In this document: positions 1 through 5,067 of the stretch, in pieces
Layout: each line of letters starts with the position of its first letter
Numbering within the stretch: the stretch's first letter is position 1
Assembly (NCBI GenBank): GCA_012512295.1
Contig: JAAZDI010000237.1
Span: 1 to 5,067, forward strand
From: Syntrophomonadaceae bacterium
Lineage (GTDB): Bacteria > Bacillota > Ch66 > Ch109
Direction: 5' to 3'
Length of the DNA stretch: 5,067 nucleotides
The notes under the pieces: generated by a model
What the model saw: only the letters and a program-made list of their open reading frames with translations
Database searches by the model: none
What the model was told of the DNA's origin: nothing
Translations under genes and position numbers: made by a program

Positions 1-302
1 CTAACGTACTGCTCGCAGCCAGGTTGCCGGTGCAAACTGGCCCCGTGCTTACAGTATCCACAGTAACGGGTTCAGCCACAAGATCAGCCCAACTGGCCGC
101 CCGGGTGCCGGAAGCTGCCGCAGAGGCGATGGAGGGATACGGTGTGGCTTTCGCTGCAGTCGAACATGGGATACCGGTAGTGGAGCTTCGGGCGATCTCA
201 AACCTGGTTGGTCCACGTGATCGGGCCGCTTGGCGGATCAAAGAAGCCTTAGATATGTTAACCACAGTCAGCTCAGTTCTATTGGGGGAATTGAATTGTT
301 GA
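1..302 (+). CDS. mqnB: Futalosine hydrolase MqnB, C-terminal part (5' end outside window)
   Basis: Futalosine hydrolase removes hypoxanthine from futalosine to give dehypoxanthine futalosine, in the cytoplasmic futalosine route to menaquinone. The frame is open from the window edge (first full codon at 3) to TGA at 300-302, leaving about 99 C-terminal residues. The TTG at 24 is an internal Leu codon, not the start, because coding similarity continues upstream of it. Visible family features are a TVSTVTG segment, the EAMEG motif that contacts the nucleoside ribose in the MTA/SAH nucleosidase fold, and the ISNLVGPRDR...WRIKEAL block near the end. That last block points to MqnB rather than an MTA/SAH nucleosidase, where an ISD motif is expected. 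The following mqnD, overlapping by 4 bases, supports the call strongly. The identification rests on remembered motifs, not an alignment. Confidence 0.9.
   Translation, partial: NVLLAARLPVQTGPVLTVSTVTGSATRSAQLAARVPEAAAEAMEGYGVAFAAVEHGIPVVELRAISNLVGPRDRAAWRIKEALDMLTTVSSVLLGELNC
284..289 (+). promoter_or_regulatory. Ribosome binding site for mqnD
   Basis: The purine run GGGGGA lies inside the 3' end of mqnB. It is 9 bases before the TTG at 299 and 6 bases before an alternative in-frame TTG at 296. The spacing suits either start. The family N-terminus (Met-Lys-Ile-Ala-Phe-Ser-Pro) and the 4-base overlap with the mqnB stop favour 299. Confidence 0.55.
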
Positions 303-1147
303 AAATTGCCTTTTCTCCTTGTCCTAACGATACGTTTGTTTTCCATGCTTGGGTACACGGACTAATTCCCGGCGCTCCGAAGCTTAATGTCACTTATGCT
401 GATATTGATATCACGAACAGTTTGGCTGCTAGCGGCAGTGGGCTGGATTTGCTTAAAATTTCGTATGCCGCCCTGCCTTGGGTATTATCTGACTACACCC
501 TCTTACCCTGCGGCGGGGCCTTGGGTAGGGGTTGCGGACCGTTAGTCCTAACCTTAAACAAAGCTAGTCGCAACCTAAGTCCGGCGGTTTTAGCGGGCCG
601 TCGGATTGCCGTACCAAGTGAGCGCTCAACCGCCTACCTGCTTTTTCGGCTGTGGGCCGCTGCCCAGGTACCGGGAGGGGTGGGTGAAATAGTGATTTTA
701 CCGTTTCACGAGATCATGCCGGCGGTGCGTGATGGGCTTGTTGATGCTGGGCTAGTAATCCACGAGGCCCGTTTCACTTATCCAGCCTATGGACTGATGC
801 AAGTGGTTGACTTAGGCAGTTGGTGGGAGGACCAGACAAACTTGCCCTTACCGCTAGGAGCGATCATTGCCCGGCGTTCTCTTGACTTACCAGCAATTGT
901 CAATTGGATTCGCGCTTCTGTTAAATATGCCTGGGCCCACCCAAAAGCTTCCCAGGATTACGTGTTAAGTCATGCCCAGGAGTTATCTCCAGAAGTAGTT
1001 AAAGCGCATATCGATCTTTATGTCAATGAGTATACTGAAAATCTAGGTGAGATAGGCTATCAGGCAGTAACTACTCTGCTTAGCCGCGCTGCACAAGCCG
1101 GGCTAGTTCCTGAGGTGGATTGGAGAACAATGACTGTTATTTTATAA
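299..1147 (+). CDS. mqnD: 1,4-dihydroxy-6-naphthoate synthase MqnD
   Basis: MqnD converts cyclic dehypoxanthine futalosine to 1,4-dihydroxy-6-naphthoate, the naphthoquinol core precursor of menaquinone in the futalosine pathway. From TTG 299 the product is 282 residues, close to the roughly 270-290 usual for the family. Visible motifs are SPCPNDTF at residues 6-13, the block CGGALGRGCGP at 71-81, and IHEARFTY at 154-161. Its His155 corresponds to the His proposed as catalytic in the Thermus enzyme (family knowledge). The fold is a periplasmic-binding-protein-like two-domain cleft, but there is no signal peptide, so the protein should be cytoplasmic. The start TTG overlaps the mqnB stop as TTGA, indicating translational coupling. 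The frame stays open upstream to at least 230, but that stretch is mqnB read in another frame. TTG 296 is an alternative start adding one Leu. Confidence 0.95.
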   Translation: MKIAFSPCPNDTFVFHAWVHGLIPGAPKLNVTYADIDITNSLAASGSGLDLLKISYAALPWVLSDYTLLPCGGALGRGCGPLVLTLNKASRNLSPAVLAGRRIAVPSERSTAYLLFRLWAAAQVPGGVGEIVILPFHEIMPAVRDGLVDAGLVIHEARFTYPAYGLMQVVDLGSWWEDQTNLPLPLGAIIARRSLDLPAIVNWIRASVKYAWAHPKASQDYVLSHAQELSPEVVKAHIDLYVNEYTENLGEIGYQAVTTLLSRAAQAGLVPEVDWRTMTVIL

Positions 1148-1226
1148 TAGTTAGCATATAATTTTGACATCAAATTTTATTTTTTATGGCTATATGCCGG
1201 ATGAATTGACCTATAAACACAAATAC

Positions 1227-1245
1227 CTACTACCTGTTATAGTAG
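1227..1245 (+). promoter_or_regulatory. Candidate extended -10 promoter inside an inverted repeat
   Basis: A perfect 6-base inverted repeat, CTACTA (1227-1232) and TAGTAG (1240-1245), has a 7-base spacer. It overlaps TGTTATAGT (1235-1243), which fits an extended -10 element (TGn then TATAGT, 5 of 6 to TATAAT). No -35 sits at normal spacing: the nearest TTGAC-type hexamer, TTGACC at 1206-1211, is 26 bases upstream. It could be a promoter with an operator over its -10, or chance in AT-rich DNA. No regulator family is recognised. Confidence 0.3.
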
Positions 1246-1311
1246 AAAAAATCTGGGATTTAGTAAGTATCTTTGAAAAAGCACTTTACCTAGTTTTCAG
1301 ATAATTCGTTG

Positions 1312-1320
1312 TGTTATAAT
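1312..1320 (+). promoter_or_regulatory. Extended -10 promoter for hom-thrB-lysC
   Basis: TGTTATAAT is a perfect extended -10 (TGn plus consensus TATAAT at 1315-1320). The -35 is weak: TTTTCA at 1294-1299 matches TTGACA at 4 of 6 with a short 15-base spacer. Extended -10 promoters tolerate a poor -35. Transcription would begin near 1327, giving a leader of about 83 bases before hom. That is too short for a T-box, and no T-box core is seen. Confidence 0.55.
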
Positions 1321-1397
1321 AAAATGGATTTTTGCTCATACCTTACTTGTGGTTCTAAATGTTTTTTCATTGGTTTTTTTATCCGGTTAAGAGGACA

Positions 1398-1405
1398 GGG
1401 AGGAG
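1398..1405 (+). promoter_or_regulatory. Ribosome binding site that decides the hom start
   Basis: GGGAGGAG is a strong Shine-Dalgarno sequence. It ends 4 bases before GTG 1410 and 7 bases before TTG 1413. It argues against the in-frame ATG at 1359, which lacks a purine-rich sequence at the right distance. Confidence 0.75.
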
Positions 1406-1409
1406 AATA

Positions 1410-2711
1410 GTGTTGTCCAGTGAAGCGGTTAAGATTGGTCTTATGGGTTGCGGTACTGTCGGGTCGGGGGTAATTAAAGTAATTTTAGAGAATGGGGAGT
1501 ATATTGCTCAGCGATTGGGTCGGCCTTTGGTAATTAAGCGGGTATTAGAGTTGGATCCCACTAAAGTGACAGCTTTAGGTTTGGCGGAAAGCGTGGTTAC
1601 CAATGATTTTAATGATATCCAGACTGACCCGGAAATTGACATAGTGGTTGAATTAATGGGCGGTATCGAACCGGCCCGGACCTTTGTTCTGGGGGCTTTG
1701 CGCGCCGGAAAAAATGTGGTTACAGCAAATAAGGACCTGATTGCTCTCCATGGACGCGAAATACTAGAGACAGCGCAGGAAATGGGTCGCGATTTCTATT
1801 TTGAGGCCAGTGTCGGTGGCGGGATTCCGATAATTATACCTCTGAAACAGAGTTTGGCAGCTAATAAAATTCAGGTTGTGATGGGTATTGTTAATGGCAC
1901 AACTAACTATATTTTGACTAAAATGGCCCGTGAGGGACGAACTTACGCAGAAGTGCTGCAGGAAGCCAAATCTTTAGGGTATGCGGAGTCTGACCCAACT
2001 TCTGATGTCGAAGGTTATGATGCGGCGCGGAAAATCGCGATTTTGGCTTCAATTGCCTTTAACACTCGGGTTACTTTTCCAGATGTTTATGTTGAAGGAA
2101 TTACCCGTATTTCGACATTGGACCTCGAGTACGGTAAAGAACTGGGTTACGCCTTGAAGCTATTGGCTATTGCTAAGGAAGAGGCTGGCGAAATTGATGT
2201 CCGGGTCCATCCAGCTTTTATCCCGGTTAACCATCCTTTGGCTTCAGTTAATGATGTATTTAATGCCATCTTCATTCGGGGAGATTTTGTTGGGGACGTG
2301 ATGCACTATGGCCGGGGAGCTGGACAGCGACCAACAGCCAGTGCGGTGGTTGGTGACATCATGGAGGTGGCTCGCAACATGCAAAGCGGCAGTAGCGGGC
2401 GAATCTCCTGTACCTGTTTTGAACAAAAGCGGATTAAACCAATAAACGAGATTGAGAGTCGTTACTATATCCGGTTGATGCTCAAGGATAGACCAGGGGT
2501 TTTGGCCAGTATTGCTGGAGTTTTTGGCAATCAAGAGGTGAGTCTGGCTTCGGTTATTCAAAAACGAACCGAGGGCGATTTTGCCGAACTGGTATTTGTA
2601 ACACATCGAGTTAAGGAAGGTAGTTTACAGGATGCCCTGAAAATAATTGGGGGGATGTCGATCGTGGGGGCGATCAACAACGTCATTCGGGTTGAGGGAG
2701 AAGCAGAATAG
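1410..2711 (+). CDS. hom: Homoserine dehydrogenase with C-terminal ACT domain
   Basis: Hom reduces aspartate semialdehyde to homoserine with NAD(P)H, at the branch towards threonine and methionine. From GTG 1410 it has 433 residues, the usual length for single-function Gram-positive enzymes. The Rossmann motif GCGTVG is at 13-18 and TANKDL at 105-110 (Lys108). The family signature spans 186-208, with Glu193, Asp204 and Lys208 spaced exactly as the catalytic Glu/Asp/Lys of the yeast enzyme (family knowledge). GRGAGQRPTASAV lies at 301-313. An ACT domain covers about 352-433 (LKDRPGVLASIAGVF) and suggests feedback control, probably by threonine. An ATG at 1359 would add 17 residues (MFFHWFFY...) unlike the family N-terminus; the strong Shine-Dalgarno at 1398-1405 supports GTG 1410 or TTG 1413. 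thrB follows after 28 bases, so the two are probably co-transcribed. Confidence 0.96.
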   Translation: MLSSEAVKIGLMGCGTVGSGVIKVILENGEYIAQRLGRPLVIKRVLELDPTKVTALGLAESVVTNDFNDIQTDPEIDIVVELMGGIEPARTFVLGALRAGKNVVTANKDLIALHGREILETAQEMGRDFYFEASVGGGIPIIIPLKQSLAANKIQVVMGIVNGTTNYILTKMAREGRTYAEVLQEAKSLGYAESDPTSDVEGYDAARKIAILASIAFNTRVTFPDVYVEGITRISTLDLEYGKELGYALKLLAIAKEEAGEIDVRVHPAFIPVNHPLASVNDVFNAIFIRGDFVGDVMHYGRGAGQRPTASAVVGDIMEVARNMQSGSSGRISCTCFEQKRIKPINEIESRYYIRLMLKDRPGVLASIAGVFGNQEVSLASVIQKRTEGDFAELVFVTHRVKEGSLQDALKIIGGMSIVGAINNVIRVEGEAE

Positions 2712-2727
2712 ACTTAAGAAACGAAAC

Positions 2728-2733
2728 GAGGTG
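2728..2733 (+). promoter_or_regulatory. Ribosome binding site that decides the thrB start
   Basis: GAGGTG, a good match to the anti-Shine-Dalgarno complement, lies 6 bases before GTG 2740. The frame is open back to 2647, but that part lies within the end of hom and is unlike homoserine kinases, so the GTG is preferred. Confidence 0.75.
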
Positions 2734-2739
2734 GGGTCA

Positions 2740-3729
2740 GTGGTTTGCATTAAGGTGCCAGCATCTACCGCCAATTTAGGACCGGGCTTTGATACCTTAG
2801 GAATGGCCCTATCTCTATTTAACTACATTGAGATGATAGAGACTGGGTCAGCCGATGAACTTTTGATTGAGGTGGAAGGTGAGGGTGCCTCGTCGATTGC
2901 CCGCGATCAGAGCAATGTTACTTGGTTAGCGGCTCGGGAGGTATTTCAAATAGCCGGTCGCTATCCAACTGGCCTGTTGCTACGGCAAAAGAATAAGATT
3001 CCTTCGGCTCGGGGATTAGGGAGTAGCGCTGCGGCTAGGGTGGGCGGTCTATTAGCGGCTAATTACTTGATCGGAGAACCCCTTAACCGGGAACAATTGC
3101 TGCAACTGGCGGTTCGCCTGGAAGGTCATCCTGATAATGTTGCGCCAGCCTTGCTCGGTGGTCTGGTAGTCGCTTGCCGGTCGGATCAGGAATTAGTTTA
3201 CCGTCAGTTGACGGTTCCAGAAAGGTTGACCGTGATCCTGGCTATCCCGGGTTTCGAATTGTCAACCTATGAGGCAGTACAGGCTTTACCACCGAAGATC
3301 CCCCTGGGGGATGCAGTGTTTAATATTGGACAGGCTTGTCTGTTTATAACCGCAATCTTAACCCAAGATTGGTCATTAATCGGTCAGGCTATGGGTGATC
3401 GAATTCATCAGTCCTATCGTCAGCGGCTTGTTCCCGGTTTATCGGCCGTTATTGAAGCTGCCCGGGCTGCGGGTGCCTTGGGGGCCGCTTTAAGTGGGGC
3501 AGGTCCAACCGTATTAGCCTTAGCCCTTGATGATCAGGATCAGATTAATGCTAACAATGCTGAACCAGAAGAAGTCAATACAGTAAATAGAAGCCAGCAG
3601 ATTGGTAAGAAGATGCAAGCTGCATTTCGGCAGCATGGGGTAGACTCAATCATTCGGATTTTAAAACCGTGGAGTCAGGGAGCTGAACGAATCGCTTGCA
3701 GCAATATTAAGTGTTGTTCAATTAAATAA
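2740..3729 (+). CDS. thrB: Homoserine kinase (GHMP kinase family)
   Basis: ThrB phosphorylates homoserine with ATP to O-phosphohomoserine, the substrate of threonine synthase. From GTG 2740 the protein has 329 residues, somewhat longer than the usual 290-315. GHMP motifs are in order: VPASTANLGPGFDTLG near the N-terminus (6-21), the ATP-binding loop PSARGLGSSAAA at 88-99, EGHPDNVAPALLGG at 128-141, and the C-terminal glycine motif ALSGAGPTVLAL at 250-261. Ser89 and Arg100 flank the ATP loop where, from memory, hydrophobic residues are commoner. The extra length is a polar Asn/Gln/Glu-rich stretch at about 264-285 and a C-terminal tail with Cys320, Cys325 and Cys326. No catalytic motif is missing, so it should be active. 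It sits 28 bases after hom and 60 bases before lysC. Confidence 0.95.
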   Translation: MVCIKVPASTANLGPGFDTLGMALSLFNYIEMIETGSADELLIEVEGEGASSIARDQSNVTWLAAREVFQIAGRYPTGLLLRQKNKIPSARGLGSSAAARVGGLLAANYLIGEPLNREQLLQLAVRLEGHPDNVAPALLGGLVVACRSDQELVYRQLTVPERLTVILAIPGFELSTYEAVQALPPKIPLGDAVFNIGQACLFITAILTQDWSLIGQAMGDRIHQSYRQRLVPGLSAVIEAARAAGALGAALSGAGPTVLALALDDQDQINANNAEPEEVNTVNRSQQIGKKMQAAFRQHGVDSIIRILKPWSQGAERIACSNIKCCSIK

Positions 3730-3789
3730 CAGATTAGCCTCATTATTCATTAAATAATACTGAGAAATTAATATTTAGGGGGGGTCTTT
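3730..3789 (+). other. AT-rich spacer between thrB and lysC
   Basis: This 60-base gap contains a perfect but AT-only inverted repeat, ATTATT (3742-3747) and AATAAT (3753-3758), with a 5-base loop. There is no GC stem or T-run to make a convincing terminator, and no promoter with both elements at good spacing. lysC is therefore probably read through from hom-thrB. The gap ends in the lysC ribosome binding site. Confidence 0.4.
3777..3784 (+). promoter_or_regulatory. Ribosome binding site for the CTG start of lysC
   Basis: AGGGGGGG (an A followed by seven G) ends 5 bases before CTG 3790. It is the only Shine-Dalgarno-like sequence near the start of aspartokinase homology. There is no ATG, GTG or TTG in frame between the upstream in-frame stop (TAA 3769-3771) and the ATG at 3916. 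Confidence 0.65.
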
Positions 3790-5007
3790 CTGGCACTAGT
3801 AGTACAAAAATATGGCGGTAGCTCAGTCGCCAACCCAGAACGGATTAAGCGAGTAGCCAAACGGATTACTGAATGTCGTCAGGCAGGAAATGACGTAGTT
3901 GTTGTCGTTTCAGCTATGGGTGATACAACTGATGAACTTATAGATTTAGCCAGACAGATTACCAGTCGTCCACCAGAGCGGGAGTTAGACATGCTTTTAG
4001 CGACTGGGGAACAGATATCTTGTTCACTATTAGCGATGGCGGTAGATGCTCTCGGCTATCCGGTTATTTCTTTAACTGGAACTCAGGTTGGGATAACGAC
4101 CGATGATGTACACACCAAGGCTAAGATATTAGATATTAGTGCAGACCGTTTAAGAAAAGAGCTAATCCATAATAAGATTGTGATTGTGGCCGGTTTTCAG
4201 GGCTGTAACTCGAACAACGATATTACTACCCTTGGGCGCGGTGGATCAGACACTACGGCCGTTGCTATTGCTGCGGCTCTTAAGGCAGATGTATGTGAGA
4301 TTTACACTGACGTTGATGGGGTTTACACGGCAGATCCACGGATTGTGCCGGACGCCAGAAAGTTATCAGTCATCAGTTATGACGAAATGTTAGAGTTAGC
4401 CAGCCTGGGGGCTCTGGTCTTGCAGCCGCGTTCGGTTGAGGTGGCTAAACAGCATGGGGTTACAATTCATGTTCGTGCGAGTTTTAATTACAATGAAGGC
4501 ACTCTGGTTCAGGAGGTAGCAAAGATGGAGAAGGAAATTGTCGTTAGTGGGGTAGCCAGTGATCTTAATGTGGCCAAAATAAGTCTATTAGATGTCCCTG
4601 ATCGGCCTGGTGTAGCTTCCCATTTATTTAAGGCCCTAGCCAATGAACGGATCAATGTTGATATGATTATTCAAAGCACGATGCGCAACGAGCGGAATAA
4701 TATTTCCTTCACTATTTGTCGGGATGATCTGGATAAAGCTTTATTAATTGTCGAAAAAGTACGCGATGAGATCGGGGCCGGGGGAATTGCTTTTGGAAAG
4801 GATGTGGCTAAGGTTTCGATCGTTGGTGCCGGCATGATCACTAATCCCGGGGTCGCAGCTACCATGTTTTCTGCCTTGGCCGCTGAAAATATCAATATTG
4901 AGATGATCAGCACCTCAGAGATTAAGGTTTCCTGCATTATCAAAGCTGACGAAGCGCGGAAGGCGGTTCAGGCCTTGCATCGGGCTTTTGAACTGGGCCA
5001 ACAATAA
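3790..5007 (+). CDS. lysC: Aspartokinase LysC, apparently starting at CTG
   Basis: Aspartokinase phosphorylates aspartate to 4-aspartyl phosphate, the first step towards lysine, threonine and methionine. Read from CTG 3790 it has 405 residues, the normal length. The kinase domain shows KYGGSS at 7-12, ATGEQ at 71-75 (Glu74), TTLGRGGSDTTA at 146-157 and YTDVDGVYTADPR at 172-184. Two ACT domains follow, about 262-336 (VPDRPGVASHLF) and 340-402 (GMITNPGVAATMF, STSEIKVSCII), typical of enzymes inhibited by lysine and/or threonine. The first in-frame ATG (3916, codon 43) would delete the KYGGSS motif. An in-frame TAA at 3769 leaves CTG 3790 as the only plausible start; it aligns with the Met of the family's MALVVQKYGGSS beginning. 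A TTG-to-CTG sequence error is the alternative. Met246 (4525) has its own Shine-Dalgarno and may start a separate regulatory subunit. Confidence 0.95.
   Translation: MALVVQKYGGSSVANPERIKRVAKRITECRQAGNDVVVVVSAMGDTTDELIDLARQITSRPPERELDMLLATGEQISCSLLAMAVDALGYPVISLTGTQVGITTDDVHTKAKILDISADRLRKELIHNKIVIVAGFQGCNSNNDITTLGRGGSDTTAVAIAAALKADVCEIYTDVDGVYTADPRIVPDARKLSVISYDEMLELASLGALVLQPRSVEVAKQHGVTIHVRASFNYNEGTLVQEVAKMEKEIVVSGVASDLNVAKISLLDVPDRPGVASHLFKALANERINVDMIIQSTMRNERNNISFTICRDDLDKALLIVEKVRDEIGAGGIAFGKDVAKVSIVGAGMITNPGVAATMFSALAAENINIEMISTSEIKVSCIIKADEARKAVQALHRAFELGQQ
4511..4516 (+). promoter_or_regulatory. Internal ribosome binding site within lysC
   Basis: AGGAGG, a perfect Shine-Dalgarno core, lies 8 bases before the in-frame ATG at 4525. 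It is a better translation signal than the one at the annotated lysC start. It falls at the junction between the kinase domain and the ACT domains. Confidence 0.6.
4525..5007 (+). CDS. Predicted internal translation product: aspartokinase beta (ACT-only) subunit
   Basis: Starting at ATG 4525 in the lysC frame, this product would have 160 residues holding both ACT domains and none of the kinase domain. The start is codon 246 of LysC, preceded by AGGAGG at ideal spacing. Bacillus subtilis aspartokinase II and the Corynebacterium enzyme are alpha2-beta2 assemblies whose beta subunit is made from an internal in-frame start at about this position (established knowledge, recalled). The beta subunit would bind the effector amino acid and pair with the ACT domains of the full-length chain. 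That this product is made here is an inference from the start signal and its position. Confidence 0.6.
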   Translation: MEKEIVVSGVASDLNVAKISLLDVPDRPGVASHLFKALANERINVDMIIQSTMRNERNNISFTICRDDLDKALLIVEKVRDEIGAGGIAFGKDVAKVSIVGAGMITNPGVAATMFSALAAENINIEMISTSEIKVSCIIKADEARKAVQALHRAFELGQQ

Positions 5008-5067
5008 CCCTTAAGGCCGATTGCCAGTTGCGTAAACGAGAAAGGGCAGTTTAGATTTATCCATAGC
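5008..5067. other. Short region after lysC, no recognised feature
   Basis: No gene start or GC-rich terminator hairpin is visible on the + strand in these 60 bases. CCCTT (5008-5012) and AAGGG (5041-5045) are complementary but 28 bases apart. On the - strand a short open stretch reads from the window edge to a TAA at 5013-5011, too short to identify. Confidence 0.4.

Noticed and set aside
1164..1169. Perfect TTGACA -35 hexamer
   Set aside because: No acceptable -10 lies 16-18 bases downstream (TGGCTA at 17); the nearest TATA-like hexamers are at 15 or 20-21 bases. Probably chance in AT-rich DNA.
1157..1187. Possible intrinsic terminator after mqnD (TTTG-ACAT-CAAA followed by a T-rich run)
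   Set aside because: The stem has only four pairs, mostly A-T, then a mismatch. That is too weak to call despite the T-rich tail.
1359..1409. ATG at 1359 as the hom start, or a Phe/Trp-rich leader peptide (MFFHWFFYP)
   Set aside because: It has no Shine-Dalgarno and reads straight into hom without a stop. The Phe codons come from T-runs, and a threonine-operon leader should be rich in Thr or Ile codons. The strong Shine-Dalgarno at 1398-1405 points to GTG/TTG 1410-1413.
2244..2606. 120-codon open frame on the - strand within hom
   Set aside because: It is antisense to the conserved Hom catalytic and ACT region, resembles no family I know, and has no start signal worth noting.
4184..4393. 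69-codon open frame on the + strand in another frame of lysC
   Set aside because: It lies entirely within the conserved kinase motifs of lysC and has no recognisable protein character.
4834..4860. GMITNPGVAA in the second ACT domain of LysC instead of the GMRSHPGVAA seen in many aspartokinases
   Set aside because: I recall similar Asn-Pro versions in Bacillus-type LysC, so it is probably normal variation rather than a lost effector site.
4671..4943. 90-codon open frame on the - strand within lysC
   Set aside because: It is antisense to the well-conserved ACT domains and shows no independent coding evidence.
5011..5067. - strand frame from the window edge ending MDKSKLPFLVYATGNRP and a TAA at 5013-5011
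   Set aside because: It could be the end of a convergent gene 3 bases from lysC, but about 18 codons with no recognisable motif cannot support a call.

Overview
The window is an ordinary biosynthetic stretch, probably from a Gram-positive (Firmicutes/Clostridia-like, possibly Peptococcaceae) bacterium. The evidence for this is purine-rich Shine-Dalgarno sequences, extended -10 promoter elements, a 433-residue Hom with a C-terminal ACT domain, a Bacillus-like LysC with two ACT domains, and futalosine-pathway (menaquinone) genes, which many anaerobic Clostridia carry. The lineage is an inference. All five recognisable genes lie on the + strand. I see no RNA gene, mobile element, CRISPR array or phage gene.

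Positions 1-1147 hold the end of a menaquinone operon: the 3' part of mqnB (futalosine hydrolase, cut by the window edge) and a complete mqnD (1,4-dihydroxy-6-naphthoate synthase). The two overlap by 4 bases (TTGA) and are probably translationally coupled.

Positions 1148-1409 are an AT-rich intergenic region with candidate promoters for the downstream operon. These are a perfect extended -10 (TGTTATAAT) and a second one (TGTTATAGT) embedded in a perfect inverted repeat.

Positions 1410-5007 form an aspartate-family amino acid operon: hom (homoserine dehydrogenase), thrB (homoserine kinase) and lysC (aspartokinase). LysC commits aspartate to the pathway, Hom makes homoserine, and ThrB phosphorylates it towards threonine. 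Asd (between LysC and Hom) and ThrC (after ThrB) are not in the window. Hom and LysC both carry ACT domains, suggesting end-product feedback.

The most notable points concern translation starts. None of the four genes whose start is visible appears to begin with ATG: mqnD uses TTG, hom GTG or TTG, thrB GTG, and lysC apparently the rare CTG. Starting lysC at its first in-frame ATG would remove 42 residues including the KYGGSS kinase motif. LysC also has a strong internal Shine-Dalgarno and in-frame ATG at codon 246, predicting a separately translated ACT-only beta subunit as in Bacillus subtilis aspartokinase II. I found no sign of an undescribed system.
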